The position numbers and the translations under genes are program-made. Under the pieces are notes generated by a model, which made no database searches, had not been told where the DNA came from, and worked only from the letters and a program-made list of their open reading frames with translations. Shown piece by piece: positions 1-7,721 of a DNA stretch of 44,611 bases (the first letter of the stretch is position 1; each line of letters opens with the position of its first letter). Source of the DNA: Actinomycetota bacterium (lineage in GTDB: Bacteria; Actinomycetota; Acidimicrobiia; IMCC26256; PALSA-610); assembly GCA_005773635.1 (NCBI GenBank), contig SXHN01000073.1:1-44611 (forward strand). Reading direction: 5' to 3'.

Positions 1-76
1 GGTACACCCCCCGGGACTCGAACCCGGAACCTGCGGATTAAGAGTCCGACGCTCTGACCAGTTGAGCTAGAGGTGC
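1..76 (-). tRNA. tRNA-Lys(CTT), 3' CCA cut by window edge
   Basis: On the minus strand the acceptor arm (GCACCTC with GGGGTGT), D arm, anticodon arm and T arm (CCGGG, TTCGAGT, CCCGG) fold into a normal cloverleaf. The anticodon loop reads CTCTTAA, so the anticodon is CTT (lysine). The first acceptor pair is G-U. The discriminator A is at position 3 and CC follows at 2-1, so the CCA tail is probably encoded and its last base lies outside the window. Confidence 0.95.
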
Positions 77-145
77 TAGCAGCGTCGATCGTAGCCAACC
101 TTGCCGTGGGGTGGCGACTCGTTCTTGCTCAGCCTGCGTGCATCC

Positions 146-970
146 TCACAGCGGCCGGATCAACAGTTCTTGGGCCATCGACATGCACAGCTGACCGTGT
201 TGAAAGAAGGTGCCGCGCACGACGGCTCGGCCGCCGTGGTTGATGACCGGCTCGAAGTTCGCCAAGGTCCAATCGTTGACGTTGAAGGGGCGATGGAACC
301 AGACCGCATGATCGATACTTGCGTCGGTGTGCGTTCCCCATGCGTCGAGCGAGTGGGGCCGAAACGACGACCAGGTCGTGTCGGAGAGGAACGCCGCGAA
401 CAGCGGTGCGTGGGCGCTTTCGGGAATTGCATCGACCAGGCGTCGCCACGAACGAGACGTAGCTTCGTAGGTGCCGTCGGGTCGCTGCCGCGTGGGCCCG
501 AGGTCGCGAATATCCCATCCGCCTGGCTCGACGGACTCGGGTTGCGAGTCAGGTTCAGCCACGACTGGTTGCGCAATAGCGTATTGGTCGCCGGGCTCTT
601 CGTTGTGGAACGACACGATCGCGCGGCATCGTTGACGTCCGTCTTGCCAGGAGCTCACCTCACGCGTCGCGAAGCTGCGACCGTCTCGCAGCCGTTCGAC
701 GCGCCACTCGATTTGCCCTGGCAATACAGGAGCAAGGAACGTTGCGTGCAGGGAATGCGCAGCGATGTCGACTGTGGTTGCGATCGCCGCACTGAGCGCC
801 TGCGCGACCACGAACCCTCCAAAAACCCGAGGTCCCCAATGCTCGGGTGTGCTGCCCGAGTATTGGTTTTCGCTGGTTTCAGAGAGTGCAAGATCGTTGA
901 CCAACGATTGCGCCCATCCCTCCGGAGGTCTTGGTACCGGTTCAGCATTGGTCGCAAATTTTGGCGGCAT
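146..970 (-). CDS. Acyl-CoA thioesterase II-like (TesB family, double hotdog)
   Basis: Hydrolyses acyl-CoA thioesters (family knowledge); the substrate here is unknown. The N-terminal hotdog carries VFGGFVVAQAL, which matches the TesB FGGxxxxQAL motif, followed by SLHATFLAPVLPG and a strand-rich core. The C-terminal hotdog carries the typical DHAVWFHRPFNVNDW segment. I prefer the ATG at 970 (274 residues), because a TACTTT -10 box at 979-984 would give a nearly leaderless mRNA. The frame is open to another ATG at 1030 (294 residues). The gene is divergent from the epimerase at 1061, and the shared 90-base gap must hold both promoters. No terminator is seen between its stop and tRNA-Lys. Confidence 0.85.
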   Translation of the reverse strand: MPPKFATNAEPVPRPPEGWAQSLVNDLALSETSENQYSGSTPEHWGPRVFGGFVVAQALSAAIATTVDIAAHSLHATFLAPVLPGQIEWRVERLRDGRSFATREVSSWQDGRQRCRAIVSFHNEEPGDQYAIAQPVVAEPDSQPESVEPGGWDIRDLGPTRQRPDGTYEATSRSWRRLVDAIPESAHAPLFAAFLSDTTWSSFRPHSLDAWGTHTDASIDHAVWFHRPFNVNDWTLANFEPVINHGGRAVVRGTFFQHGQLCMSMAQELLIRPL

Positions 971-978
971 CGGCGTGC

Positions 979-984
979 AAAGTA
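979..984 (-). promoter_or_regulatory. -10 box (TACTTT) for the TesB gene
   Basis: TACTTT on the minus strand fits the actinobacterial TAnnnT pattern and ends 8 bases before the ATG at 970, so transcription would start at or one base before the start codon. No convincing -35 is visible. Confidence 0.4.
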
Positions 985-1060
985 GCGGGCGATGGGTTGC
1001 CGGACCCGAGCATTTGATCGCGGTCTCCATAGCGTGCTGTGTTGAACGAGGAGTTCGGCT

Positions 1061-1942
1061 GTGGACGTATTAATAACCGGGGTTACTGGGCTAGTTGGCT
1101 CGGCATTGCGAATTGCACTTGAGGCCCGCGGCGACCGCGTGGTCGGGCTCGGGCGATCGGGGCAGCCGTGTTGGGATCGGGCGAACAACCGGATCAACGG
1201 CAGCGTTGAAGGTTTTGACGCGGTCGTGCATTTGGCGGGCGAATCGATTGCTTCGGGTCGCATGAGTGAGGCTCGCAAGCAGGAAATTCTCGAGAGTCGC
1301 ACGGAAACGACACGCATACTGGTTGAGGCTTTGAGTGCTTGCGAACGTCAGCCGTCCGTACTCGTGTCGGGCTCTGCGATCGGTTACTACGGCAATCGCG
1401 GTCGTGAGGAGTTGCTCGACGAAGCGTCGACTCCTGGCGACGACTTCTTGGCTCGCGTTGCCAAAGATTGGGAAGCCGCCGCGCTCCCGGTGACCGACGC
1501 CGGAATTCGTCTTGCATTGGCGCGCACCGGGATCGTGCTGAGTAGCGATGGTGGAGCCCTCAAAAAGATGCTCACGCCGTTTCGGTTCGGTGTGGGTGGC
1601 AAGCTCGGCAACGGGCGTCAATATATGAGTTGGATCACGCTGACTGACGAGGTGCGGGCGCTGATGCACATCATTGACACGCCTGCGATTTCTGGCCCCG
1701 TCAACCTCACTGCGCCGCATCCCGTTACGAACGAAGTCTTTTCGAAGTTGTTGGGCGAAGCAGTGCATCGCCCCGCGGTAATTCCGGTTCCGAGCTTCGC
1801 GTTGAAACTGGCGCTTGGTGAAGATTTGGCAACGCTGCTGTTGCTCCAGGGGCAACGGGTGTTCCCGAAAAAGCTCGAATCGAATGGCTTCGCGTTTGAA
1901 CACGTCACGATCGAAGCTGCGTTTCGATCTTTGTTGGCGTAG
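1061..1942 (+). CDS. NAD(P)-dependent epimerase, TIGR01777/YfcH-like
   Basis: Extended short-chain dehydrogenase/reductase fold. The N-terminus begins MDVLITGVTGLVGSAL, a GxxGxxG nucleotide-binding loop, and HLAGESI and GSAIGYYG follow as in YfcH-type proteins. The C-terminal third, from about residue 205 (GPVNLTAPHPVTN), is the DUF1731-like tail of this family. At 293 residues the length is normal. The GTG start is preceded by a GAGGAG ribosome binding site at about 1048-1053. The physiological substrate of the family is not established. The next gene starts 21 bases downstream on the same strand, so the two may be co-transcribed. Confidence 0.85.
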   Translation: MDVLITGVTGLVGSALRIALEARGDRVVGLGRSGQPCWDRANNRINGSVEGFDAVVHLAGESIASGRMSEARKQEILESRTETTRILVEALSACERQPSVLVSGSAIGYYGNRGREELLDEASTPGDDFLARVAKDWEAAALPVTDAGIRLALARTGIVLSSDGGALKKMLTPFRFGVGGKLGNGRQYMSWITLTDEVRALMHIIDTPAISGPVNLTAPHPVTNEVFSKLLGEAVHRPAVIPVPSFALKLALGEDLATLLLLQGQRVFPKKLESNGFAFEHVTIEAAFRSLLA

Positions 1943-1963
1943 TCGGTTTGACCGCGAAGCGTC

Positions 1964-2569
1964 GTGCGTCTTTGGATTGACCTCGCGGTTATCGACGACG
2001 CCGCTTCCATGTGCGCTTTGATCGACGCGGTCGTCGCTCACCCGCTCGTGGAACTCGTCGGCGTGAGTGTCGTCACGCCCGAGGATGCGCTGACGAGCTC
2101 GGTCGTACATCCTGCGTTGCACGCCCGAGGGGTTGGCGACGTGCTGCTCTACAGCGGGACACCGGATCCGCGTGCGCTCGACGCGGTCGAAGCCCTGCTC
2201 GCGGTTGGACCGCTGACCAACCTCGCTCGTCTGGCTCGTCACAGCATTGAACTCCCGCCGTTGGTGGTCGTTGCCGAGCAGTTCGCCGCGGATCCCATTG
2301 CGGCCGCGCTCGTCGTGGCGACCGCCCGCGATGTTCTAGTGCTCCCGAACGCTGATGCTGATGATGAGGTACCGCCCATCGCTGCTGAAATCGTCGCGTT
2401 GTTCGCACTGATGGGTGAACACATCGTGGTGGGAAAACGATTCGTTGGAGTTGGGCTCGACGGTTCGTTGGTGATCGAAACTGCCGATGATGCTGGAGAT
2501 TTGAGCGAACGCGATGTGGTCGTTGACCGGGATGTTCGCGCGATCGCCTTGCGGCTCCTGGAACGGTGA
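1964..2569 (+). CDS. Degenerate inosine-uridine nucleoside hydrolase-like protein
   Basis: A protein of 201 residues with a GTG start. The segment LLAVGPLTNLARLARH strongly resembles the GPLTNLA motif of inosine-uridine-preferring nucleoside hydrolases, and the C-terminal VVDRDVRAIALRLLER resembles their final helix. Normal members are about 300-320 residues and open with an Asp-rich calcium site (DxDPGxDD). Here the N-terminus reads MRLWIDLAVIDDAASM, keeping only part of that pattern, and the protein is a third shorter. Catalysis is therefore doubtful; it may be a divergent or non-catalytic relative. A hairpin terminator follows directly. Confidence 0.6.
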   Translation: MRLWIDLAVIDDAASMCALIDAVVAHPLVELVGVSVVTPEDALTSSVVHPALHARGVGDVLLYSGTPDPRALDAVEALLAVGPLTNLARLARHSIELPPLVVVAEQFAADPIAAALVVATARDVLVLPNADADDEVPPIAAEIVALFALMGEHIVVGKRFVGVGLDGSLVIETADDAGDLSERDVVVDRDVRAIALRLLER

Positions 2570-2573
2570 CGCG

Positions 2574-2603
2574 ATACGGCACCGGACGAATCCGGTGCCG
2601 TAT
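2574..2603. terminator. Bidirectional hairpin terminator
   Basis: A perfect 13-bp stem, ATACGGCACCGGA, closes on a CGAA tetraloop. It sits between the stop of the nucleoside-hydrolase-like gene (plus) and the 3' end of tRNA-His (minus) and could serve both. There is no U-tract on either side. Confidence 0.8.
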
Positions 2604-2681
2604 TGGGGTGACTGACGGGACTTGAACCCGCGGCCCTCGCGACCACAACGCGATGCTCTACCGGACTGAGCTACAGCCACC
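2604..2681 (-). tRNA. tRNA-His(GTG) with encoded CCA
   Basis: The minus-strand cloverleaf has anticodon loop TTGTGGT, anticodon GTG (histidine). The extra 5' base G-1 (position 2681) pairs with discriminator C73, the identity element of tRNA-His. The acceptor pairs GTGGCTG with CAGTCAC (one G-U). CCA is encoded at 2606-2604. Confidence 0.95.
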
Positions 2682-2707
2682 ATGTGTGTTGCGACGGGAA
2701 GTCTAGA

Positions 2708-2726
2708 GGAAACGGCAGCCGTTTCC
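2708..2726. promoter_or_regulatory. 19-base palindrome, possible operator
   Basis: Two perfect 9-base arms, GGAAACGGC and GCCGTTTCC, flank a single A. The site lies between the divergent tRNA-His and the LpqC-like gene. The one-base centre cannot form a hairpin loop without opening the stem, so a protein-binding site is more likely than a terminator. The binding protein is unknown. Confidence 0.4.
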
Positions 2727-2768
2727 CGCTTCGAAATTGGGCCGGCTCAGCGCGTCCTGAGATGTGGC

Positions 2769-2774
2769 TAGCTT
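2769..2774 (+). promoter_or_regulatory. -10 box (TAGCTT), leaderless start of the LpqC-like gene
   Basis: TAGCTT ends 6 bases before the ATG at 2781, so the transcript would begin at the start codon. No Shine-Dalgarno sequence precedes this ATG, which supports a leaderless mRNA. Confidence 0.5.
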
Positions 2775-2780
2775 GCACCA

Positions 2781-3857
2781 ATGTCGACTTCTCGGGTAGT
2801 TCGTTTCGGTTCGTTGGTAATTGCGACAGCGATAGCTGTTGGATGCGGTGGCGATCGGGACGACGCTTCGAGCTCCACAACCCAGCTAACAGCATCGAGT
2901 ACGACGCTGGCTGCGCCCACCTCGACGACCGCGGCAGCTCCGGTAAGCGCGAATTCGTCGGGCTGCAAAAGCCTGGAGCCAGTGCCGGCGGGAAATTCAC
3001 AGGTCGATCTCACCTCGGGAGGCGACGCTCGTTACTACCTCCGTCATGTGCCGGCCGCCTACGTCGTGGGAACAGCAATGCCTGTAGTTGTCGACTTGCA
3101 CGGGTACCAGGAGGGTGCGTCGATACATACTGTCATGAGTTCCCTTGGCGCTTATGGTGAACAGCAAGGCTTCATCACGATCACTCCGCAGGGTACGAGC
3201 AACCCGGTGCCAAGATGGGACACCGATCTCGCGTCGCCCGATGTGGCGTTTATCGGTGACATGCTTGACAACGTCGAAACGACGCTCTGTGTTGATGTGC
3301 GTCGGATATTCGTCACTGGACTGTCGAATGGTGCGTTCATGACGTCGTCGATGGCCTGCGCGTATGCCGACCGTTTCGCCGCTGCAGCACCGGTGGCGGG
3401 TGTGGTGTCGAACGTGAAGAATTGCAAGCCCGCTCGTGCGGTGCCGCTCATCACATTTCACGGAACCGACGACGGGTTCGTTGCGTTTGATGGCGGCTTA
3501 GGCAAAGACGCCCTTGAACTTCCTTTGCCCGACGGCAAAGGCAAGATCGGCGACAATCCTGAGGCGCTCAAAGGACTGCGAGGGCCTTCGGTTCCTGAAC
3601 ATGTGGCGGGGTGGGCGAAGCGAAATGGGTGTGATGCCACAGCAACCGAAACGAAAATCGCCGATGATGTGACGCTTGTTGCCTACTCCTGTCCGAGCGG
3701 CGCTGATGTGAATTTCTATCGCGTTGAAGGCGGCGGTCACACGTGGCCCGGCAGCGAGTTCTCAAAAACAATCGCGAACGTGGTTGGTGTGACCACATCG
3801 TCAATCAATGCGAATGAATTGATGTGGAAGTTCTTCTCGGAACACTCACTGCCGTAG
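2781..3857 (+). CDS. Secreted lipoprotein esterase, LpqC / PHB-depolymerase / feruloyl-esterase type
   Basis: An alpha/beta-hydrolase of 358 residues exported as a lipoprotein. Residues 1-22 form a signal peptide ending in AVGC (lipidated Cys22). A Ser/Thr/Ala-rich linker (about 29-60) would hold the domain away from the membrane. The catalytic triad is visible: Ser182 in GLSNG, Asp230 or Asp231 in HGTDDG and His320 in GGGHTWPG. VVVDLHGY around 102-109 supplies the oxyanion-hole strand. The family cleaves short polyhydroxyalkanoates or aromatic esters; the true substrate cannot be read from sequence. It is a single-gene unit with its own leaderless promoter. Confidence 0.85.
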   Translation: MSTSRVVRFGSLVIATAIAVGCGGDRDDASSSTTQLTASSTTLAAPTSTTAAAPVSANSSGCKSLEPVPAGNSQVDLTSGGDARYYLRHVPAAYVVGTAMPVVVDLHGYQEGASIHTVMSSLGAYGEQQGFITITPQGTSNPVPRWDTDLASPDVAFIGDMLDNVETTLCVDVRRIFVTGLSNGAFMTSSMACAYADRFAAAAPVAGVVSNVKNCKPARAVPLITFHGTDDGFVAFDGGLGKDALELPLPDGKGKIGDNPEALKGLRGPSVPEHVAGWAKRNGCDATATETKIADDVTLVAYSCPSGADVNFYRVEGGGHTWPGSEFSKTIANVVGVTTSSINANELMWKFFSEHSLP

Positions 3858-3862
3858 CTGGT

Positions 3863-4021
3863 TCAGTCGGCATCAACGACGACGCGTGCCCAATCCGGCG
3901 TGGCCGGGATTTCGGAATCGCTGTTGAACAGAGCGATGAACAACTGTGCGCGCGGCTTCCGTTCCGGCCATGGCGTGTATCCGTCGGTATCGAAGGTTTC
4001 TGGCTCAAGGATCGCTCGCAC
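3863..4021 (-). CDS. Possible 52-residue small protein or gene remnant
   Basis: This frame opens at a GTG (4021) and ends 5 bases from the stop of the convergent esterase gene. The product (VRAILEPETFDTDGYTPWPE at its start) has protein-like composition, with aromatic and hydrophobic segments such as AQLFIALFNSD, unlike the other frames of this gap. The frame is closed by a TAG at 4055-4057, so it could be the surviving C-terminus of a longer lost gene. I recognise no family. The rest of the 310-base gap (4022-4168) shows nothing I can support. Confidence 0.3.
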   Translation of the reverse strand: MRAILEPETFDTDGYTPWPERKPRAQLFIALFNSDSEIPATPDWARVVVDAD

Positions 4022-4168
4022 GTTCCCATCCTGAATTCCTCCCCGGCCGTCGCGCTACACCTCGCGTCGTGTCTCAATGGAATGTTGTTGATTCGGTGTC
4101 TTTGGCGATGGTGCTCGACCATGCGAACAAGTGTCGCGTTCCGGATGAATCACTTGCCTTTTACAAAG

Positions 4169-4241
4169 TGCCCCCGGCAGGAGTCGAACCTGCGACCTTG
4201 TCATTAGAAGGGACTCGCTCTATCCACTGAGCTACGGAGGC
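4169..4241 (-). tRNA. tRNA-Arg(TCT)
   Basis: The minus-strand cloverleaf has acceptor GCCTCCG/CGGGGGC, D arm GCTC/GAGC and T arm GCAGG/CCTGC. The anticodon loop is CTTCTAA, anticodon TCT (arginine). CCA is not encoded. The anticodon stem is unusual: AGTCC against TGACA leaves A-A at 27:43 and C-U at 31:39, so only three Watson-Crick pairs remain. Confidence 0.85.
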
Positions 4242-4297
4242 GTAACCCCCACAGGATAGGGGCTGGTGTCTCAGAGCTCGGTTCCTCATTGGCGGCC

Positions 4298-5818
4298 CTA
4301 CGGGAGGATGCCTCGATGCAGCGTTGGCTGATAGGTCGCGGTGGCGCGACGGCCTTCGAGCAGTAGCAGCGCGTCGAGCAGCTTGTTGCGCAGCTCCGCG
4401 GGGTTGATGACATCGTCGTATCCCATGCCGTGGGCCTGGGGCCAGGGCCCACCACGTTGTTCGGCGCTGACCGTGGCTTGTGTAGCGTCGTCGAGTTTCG
4501 CAGCGGCGCCTCCAGAAGCAGCTGGCATCGCACCGAGGGTCACCCCAGGAAACGCGTAGAGCAGTGTTTGGTTGTCCCACGGGTTCATCGCCATGACCGA
4601 CGAACCGAACCCAAATGCTTTGCGCAACGTTACGTGGATCTTCGGCACTTGCAGACGGTGCTGAGCTGCGAACATGCGTGCCCCGGCGCGCAGCGCGCCT
4701 TCGCGTTCAGCTTTGGTGCCCGCGAGCACTCCAGGGTTGTCAGCGAGGAAGATCACCGGCACGTGAAACGCGTCGCAAACACTGAGAAAGTGGGCAGTTT
4801 TATTGGCGCAATCGCTGTCGATGGCTCCAGTTCGTACGCCGGGATCGTTCGCAACGACCGCAACGACGTGCCCGCCGAGTCTTGCAAACGCGGTGATCAT
4901 TGGCTTGCCGAAACGCGATTGGAGTTCCAGCATGGAGCCTTCATCGAACGTCAGCGCAACAACCTTTCGCATCGAGTATGCCTTGCGGTCATCGGGTGGA
5001 ATCAGCGCAAGCAGTTGTGGAACTTCGCGCCGGCCGTCGACAGGCTCAATTGACAGTGGCGCGCCCCAGGCACTGGCCGGAAGATACGACAAATAGGCGC
5101 GGGCGCGCTCAATAGCTGCAGCATCATCGGCAACCACATCGTGAGCGACACCCGCGAGGTCGACTGCGATCTGCGGCCCACCGAGTTCTTCTTTGGTGAC
5201 CACTTCTCCAGTCGCAGCTTTCACAAGCGGCGGCCCAGCTGTGAACATCGCGGCTTGTTCGGTCATGACGCAGTAATCGGCGAGTGGGCCACACAAAGCT
5301 GAGTGCCCTGCGGCCGGGCCAAGTACGAGCGTGACGATCGGGACGGTTCCCGAGAGCGCGGCCAGCGTTTGAAGATCGTTTGGGCGACGGCCGCTCGATT
5401 TGTTGGTAAGTCGGTGGCCGGCGCCGTCAAGCATAAATACAAGCGGTATTCGTTCCTGTTCGGCAAGCTGACACAAACGCACACGCTTGTCGGTAGCTGC
5501 GGATCCGATTGAGCCGCCGAGCACGGTGAAATCCTCGCAGCCTGCAAGCGCAGGGCGACCGTTGATGCGGCCCATGCCCGCGACGAAACCGTCGGCTGGG
5601 ATTGTGGGCGTGTCGGGGCGAGGCGAAGTGCCGACGAGCGCACCGAGTTCGGCGAACGACTGCGGGTCGAAGAGCTGTTCGATACGTTCACGAGCTGTGA
5701 GTTTGCCGAGCGCATGTTGTTTGGCGATCTTTTCAGCGCCGCCCATTGTGCGCGCATCGGCTTGTCGGGTTTGCAGCTCGTCGAGATACGGCTGCCAATC
5801 TTGGGTGTAATCGGCCAC
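4298..5818 (-). CDS. Acyl-CoA (acetyl/propionyl-type) carboxylase carboxyltransferase subunit
   Basis: Crotonase-fold biotin-dependent carboxyltransferase of about 506 residues, the usual length of AccD/PccB-type beta subunits. The N-terminal motif GGAEKIAKQHALGKLTARER is diagnostic. DGAGHRL and GPAAGHSAL belong to the N half. The C half has NDPGVRTGAID, FLADNPGVLAGT and FGSSVMAMNP, the CoA/biotin-site segments. No biotin carboxylase or carrier gene lies nearby, so the partner is encoded elsewhere. I chose the GTG at 5818 because a TAGCGT -10 box ends 7 bases upstream and MADYTQDW fits family N-termini. An upstream GTG at 5839 is also in frame. Confidence 0.88.
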   Translation of the reverse strand: MADYTQDWQPYLDELQTRQADARTMGGAEKIAKQHALGKLTARERIEQLFDPQSFAELGALVGTSPRPDTPTIPADGFVAGMGRINGRPALAGCEDFTVLGGSIGSAATDKRVRLCQLAEQERIPLVFMLDGAGHRLTNKSSGRRPNDLQTLAALSGTVPIVTLVLGPAAGHSALCGPLADYCVMTEQAAMFTAGPPLVKAATGEVVTKEELGGPQIAVDLAGVAHDVVADDAAAIERARAYLSYLPASAWGAPLSIEPVDGRREVPQLLALIPPDDRKAYSMRKVVALTFDEGSMLELQSRFGKPMITAFARLGGHVVAVVANDPGVRTGAIDSDCANKTAHFLSVCDAFHVPVIFLADNPGVLAGTKAEREGALRAGARMFAAQHRLQVPKIHVTLRKAFGFGSSVMAMNPWDNQTLLYAFPGVTLGAMPAASGGAAAKLDDATQATVSAEQRGGPWPQAHGMGYDDVINPAELRNKLLDALLLLEGRRATATYQPTLHRGILP

Positions 5819-5825
5819 GGTGCGC

Positions 5826-5849
5826 ACGCTACCGATCACTCGATAGGTT
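5826..5849. promoter_or_regulatory. Divergent -10 boxes for carboxyltransferase (-) and LLM operon (+)
   Basis: Minus strand: TAGCGT at 5831-5826, 7 bases before the GTG at 5818. Plus strand: TAGGTT at 5844-5849, 7 bases before the ATG at 5857. Both give leaderless transcripts. If both are used the two promoters nearly abut, so polymerases would compete for the site. Confidence 0.45.
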
Positions 5850-5856
5850 CAGGGTT

Positions 5857-6903
5857 ATGAAGCTTGGATTGGGTCTTGATCTTTGGGCTGGCGCGGGCAT
5901 GCGCGTGCCCGTTGAGTTGGTGCAGCGCGCCGAATTACTGGGGTACGACTCGGTGTGGACGGCCGAAGCGTACGGCTCGGATGCGATCTCACCGTTGGCG
6001 TACTTGGCGGCGCATACGAAACGGATCAAACTCGCGACCGGAATCATTCAGATCAGTGCTCGCACCCCAACGGCAACTGCTATGGCTATGGCGACGGTCG
6101 ACGCGTTGGCGGGTGGTAATCGCACCATCATCGGGCTTGGGCTTTCGGGCCCGCAAGTAGTGGAGGGCTGGTATGGCCAACCGTGGGCGCGTCCAGGCGC
6201 GCGGATGCGCGACACCATTGAAATCATCCGAAAAGTGTTGCGGCGTGACGGGCCGTTGGTGCACGAAGGCGCGGTGCTGTCAGCTCCCTATCGCGGCGCG
6301 GACGCAACCGAAATGGCGAAACCGTTGCGATCGATTCTTCACACGAATGACCTACCGATTTGGATCGCGGCGGGCGGGCCGCGCAACGTTGCATTGGCTG
6401 GTGAACTGTGCGACGGGTGGATTCCCATGGGGTTTCGTCCCGACATGATGCCGTCGTATCTCGAACAACTTGCGGTTGGCTGGAACCGCCGTGCAGACGG
6501 ACGCCCGGCCCGCTTCGAGCTCGCTCCGAGTGTGACCGTCAATATCACTGACGACGTGAAATCTGTGATCGAAGCTGCGAAGCCGCGTATTGCGTTGTAC
6601 GTGGGCGGTATGGGGCATCCGGAAATGAATTTCCATAATCAATCAATGGCGCGGGTTGGATATCCCGAAGCCGCGGCGCGAATTCAGGAACTGTTTTTAG
6701 CCGGGCGTCGCGATGAAATGGCTGCCGCAGTTCCTGATGAATTCGTGGATGATGGCGGGTTGTTCGGTTCGCCTGAGCGCATCAAGCAACGGTTGCAACC
6801 GTGGGTCGATTGTGGGGCGACGACCCTCGTGGTACGGACCGGTTCAGCACCCGACGCGGCACTGGAATTGATGGCAGATCTAGCGGGAACGAGGGAAACA
6901 TGA
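5857..6903 (+). CDS. LLM-class F420/flavin-dependent oxidoreductase
   Basis: A luciferase-like TIM barrel of 348 residues. The start MKLGLGLDLWAG is the first beta strand. GYDSVWTAEAYGSDAISPLAYLAA, RIKLATGIIQISARTP and IGLGLSGPQVVEGWYGQPW are the classical conserved blocks of F420-dependent LLM enzymes, and IWIAAGGPRNVALAGELCDGWIPMG is the C-terminal one. Such enzymes move hydride between F420 and an organic substrate; the substrate here is unknown. It is the first gene of an operon: its TGA overlaps the ATG of the enoyl-CoA hydratase (ATGA). A long in-frame extension to 5746 was discarded because it crosses the promoter and lacks family similarity. Confidence 0.85.
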   Translation: MKLGLGLDLWAGAGMRVPVELVQRAELLGYDSVWTAEAYGSDAISPLAYLAAHTKRIKLATGIIQISARTPTATAMAMATVDALAGGNRTIIGLGLSGPQVVEGWYGQPWARPGARMRDTIEIIRKVLRRDGPLVHEGAVLSAPYRGADATEMAKPLRSILHTNDLPIWIAAGGPRNVALAGELCDGWIPMGFRPDMMPSYLEQLAVGWNRRADGRPARFELAPSVTVNITDDVKSVIEAAKPRIALYVGGMGHPEMNFHNQSMARVGYPEAAARIQELFLAGRRDEMAAAVPDEFVDDGGLFGSPERIKQRLQPWVDCGATTLVVRTGSAPDAALELMADLAGTRET

Positions 6904-7706
6904 GCGCGGTTGAGTACGACACGATTGTTGTTGATACGCCTGCAGAATTCGTGGCGCGCATTACATTGAATCGGCCGGAAAAGCGCAACGCGATCAGTGG
7001 TGAACTGCGCGCCGAACTGTTTGATGCATTGCATTGCCACGATGACGACGCCTCGGTGCGCGTGACTATCGTGCGCGGCGCGGGCAAATGTTTTTCCAGT
7101 GGCTACGACTTGGGATCGTCGTTGTGGGAAGACAAACCCGCGTGGAGCGCAAGCGGCGACGGAAAGTGGTCGCGTCATGCGAGTGATTCGTGGTTTGGAA
7201 TGTGGGATCTTGCCAAGCCGGTGATCGCGCAAGTGCATGGGTATGCGTTGGCGGGCGGTACAGAGCTCATGGCCGCGTGCGACCTTGCCTATTGTGCTGT
7301 CGACGCCCAAATTGGATATCCGGTGACGCGAGTGCTCAGCCCGCCCGACATGCAGTTTCATCCGTACTTTGTAGGCATACGTCATTCAATGGAATTGTTG
7401 TTGACGGGCGACTCGATCTCCGGAGACGAGGCCGCGCGGATGGGCTTAGTGAACCGTGCTTACCCTGGTGATGAGCTGGAGGCGTCGGTCCTCGATATTG
7501 CGGTTCGAGTCGCTCGGACCGCGAGCGATTTGCAGCAAATCAACAAACGTTCCGTGCATCGGGCGATGGAGATCATGGGCATCCGGGCTGCGATTCGAGC
7601 CGGGAGTGAACTGCAGGCGTTGGCCGGCCATCAAGCATCGGTTCGCGATCGCATGACGACAGCGTTGAGTTCGGTGAAGGGCGCAGTCGACAAACCTGGG
7701 TCGTAA
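6900..7706 (+). CDS. Enoyl-CoA hydratase/isomerase family protein
   Basis: A crotonase-fold protein of 268 residues. LNRPEKRNAISGEL is the N-terminal signature, GAGKCFSSGYDLGS the first oxyanion-hole loop and HGYALAGGTELMAACDLAYC the second. The Glu of GGTEL could serve as the general base of this fold. IGYPVTRVLSPPDMQF replaces the usual glycine-rich segment, so the precise reaction (hydration, isomerisation or thioester hydrolysis) is open. The start overlaps the previous stop by four bases, indicating translational coupling, and the nitroreductase follows after 15 bases. Confidence 0.85.
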   Translation: MSAVEYDTIVVDTPAEFVARITLNRPEKRNAISGELRAELFDALHCHDDDASVRVTIVRGAGKCFSSGYDLGSSLWEDKPAWSASGDGKWSRHASDSWFGMWDLAKPVIAQVHGYALAGGTELMAACDLAYCAVDAQIGYPVTRVLSPPDMQFHPYFVGIRHSMELLLTGDSISGDEAARMGLVNRAYPGDELEASVLDIAVRVARTASDLQQINKRSVHRAMEIMGIRAAIRAGSELQALAGHQASVRDRMTTALSSVKGAVDKPGS

Positions 7707-7721
7707 GTGCGAGGCTGCGGC

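Noticed and set aside
101-985. Long plus-strand frame opposite the TesB gene
   Set aside because: It is rich in Arg, Ser and Cys with no family features and lies antisense to a well-supported thioesterase; it is a shadow of GC-rich coding.
5746-5856. N-terminal extension of the LLM oxidoreductase
   Set aside because: It covers both divergent promoters and the carboxyltransferase start, and the family N-terminus begins exactly at MKLG.
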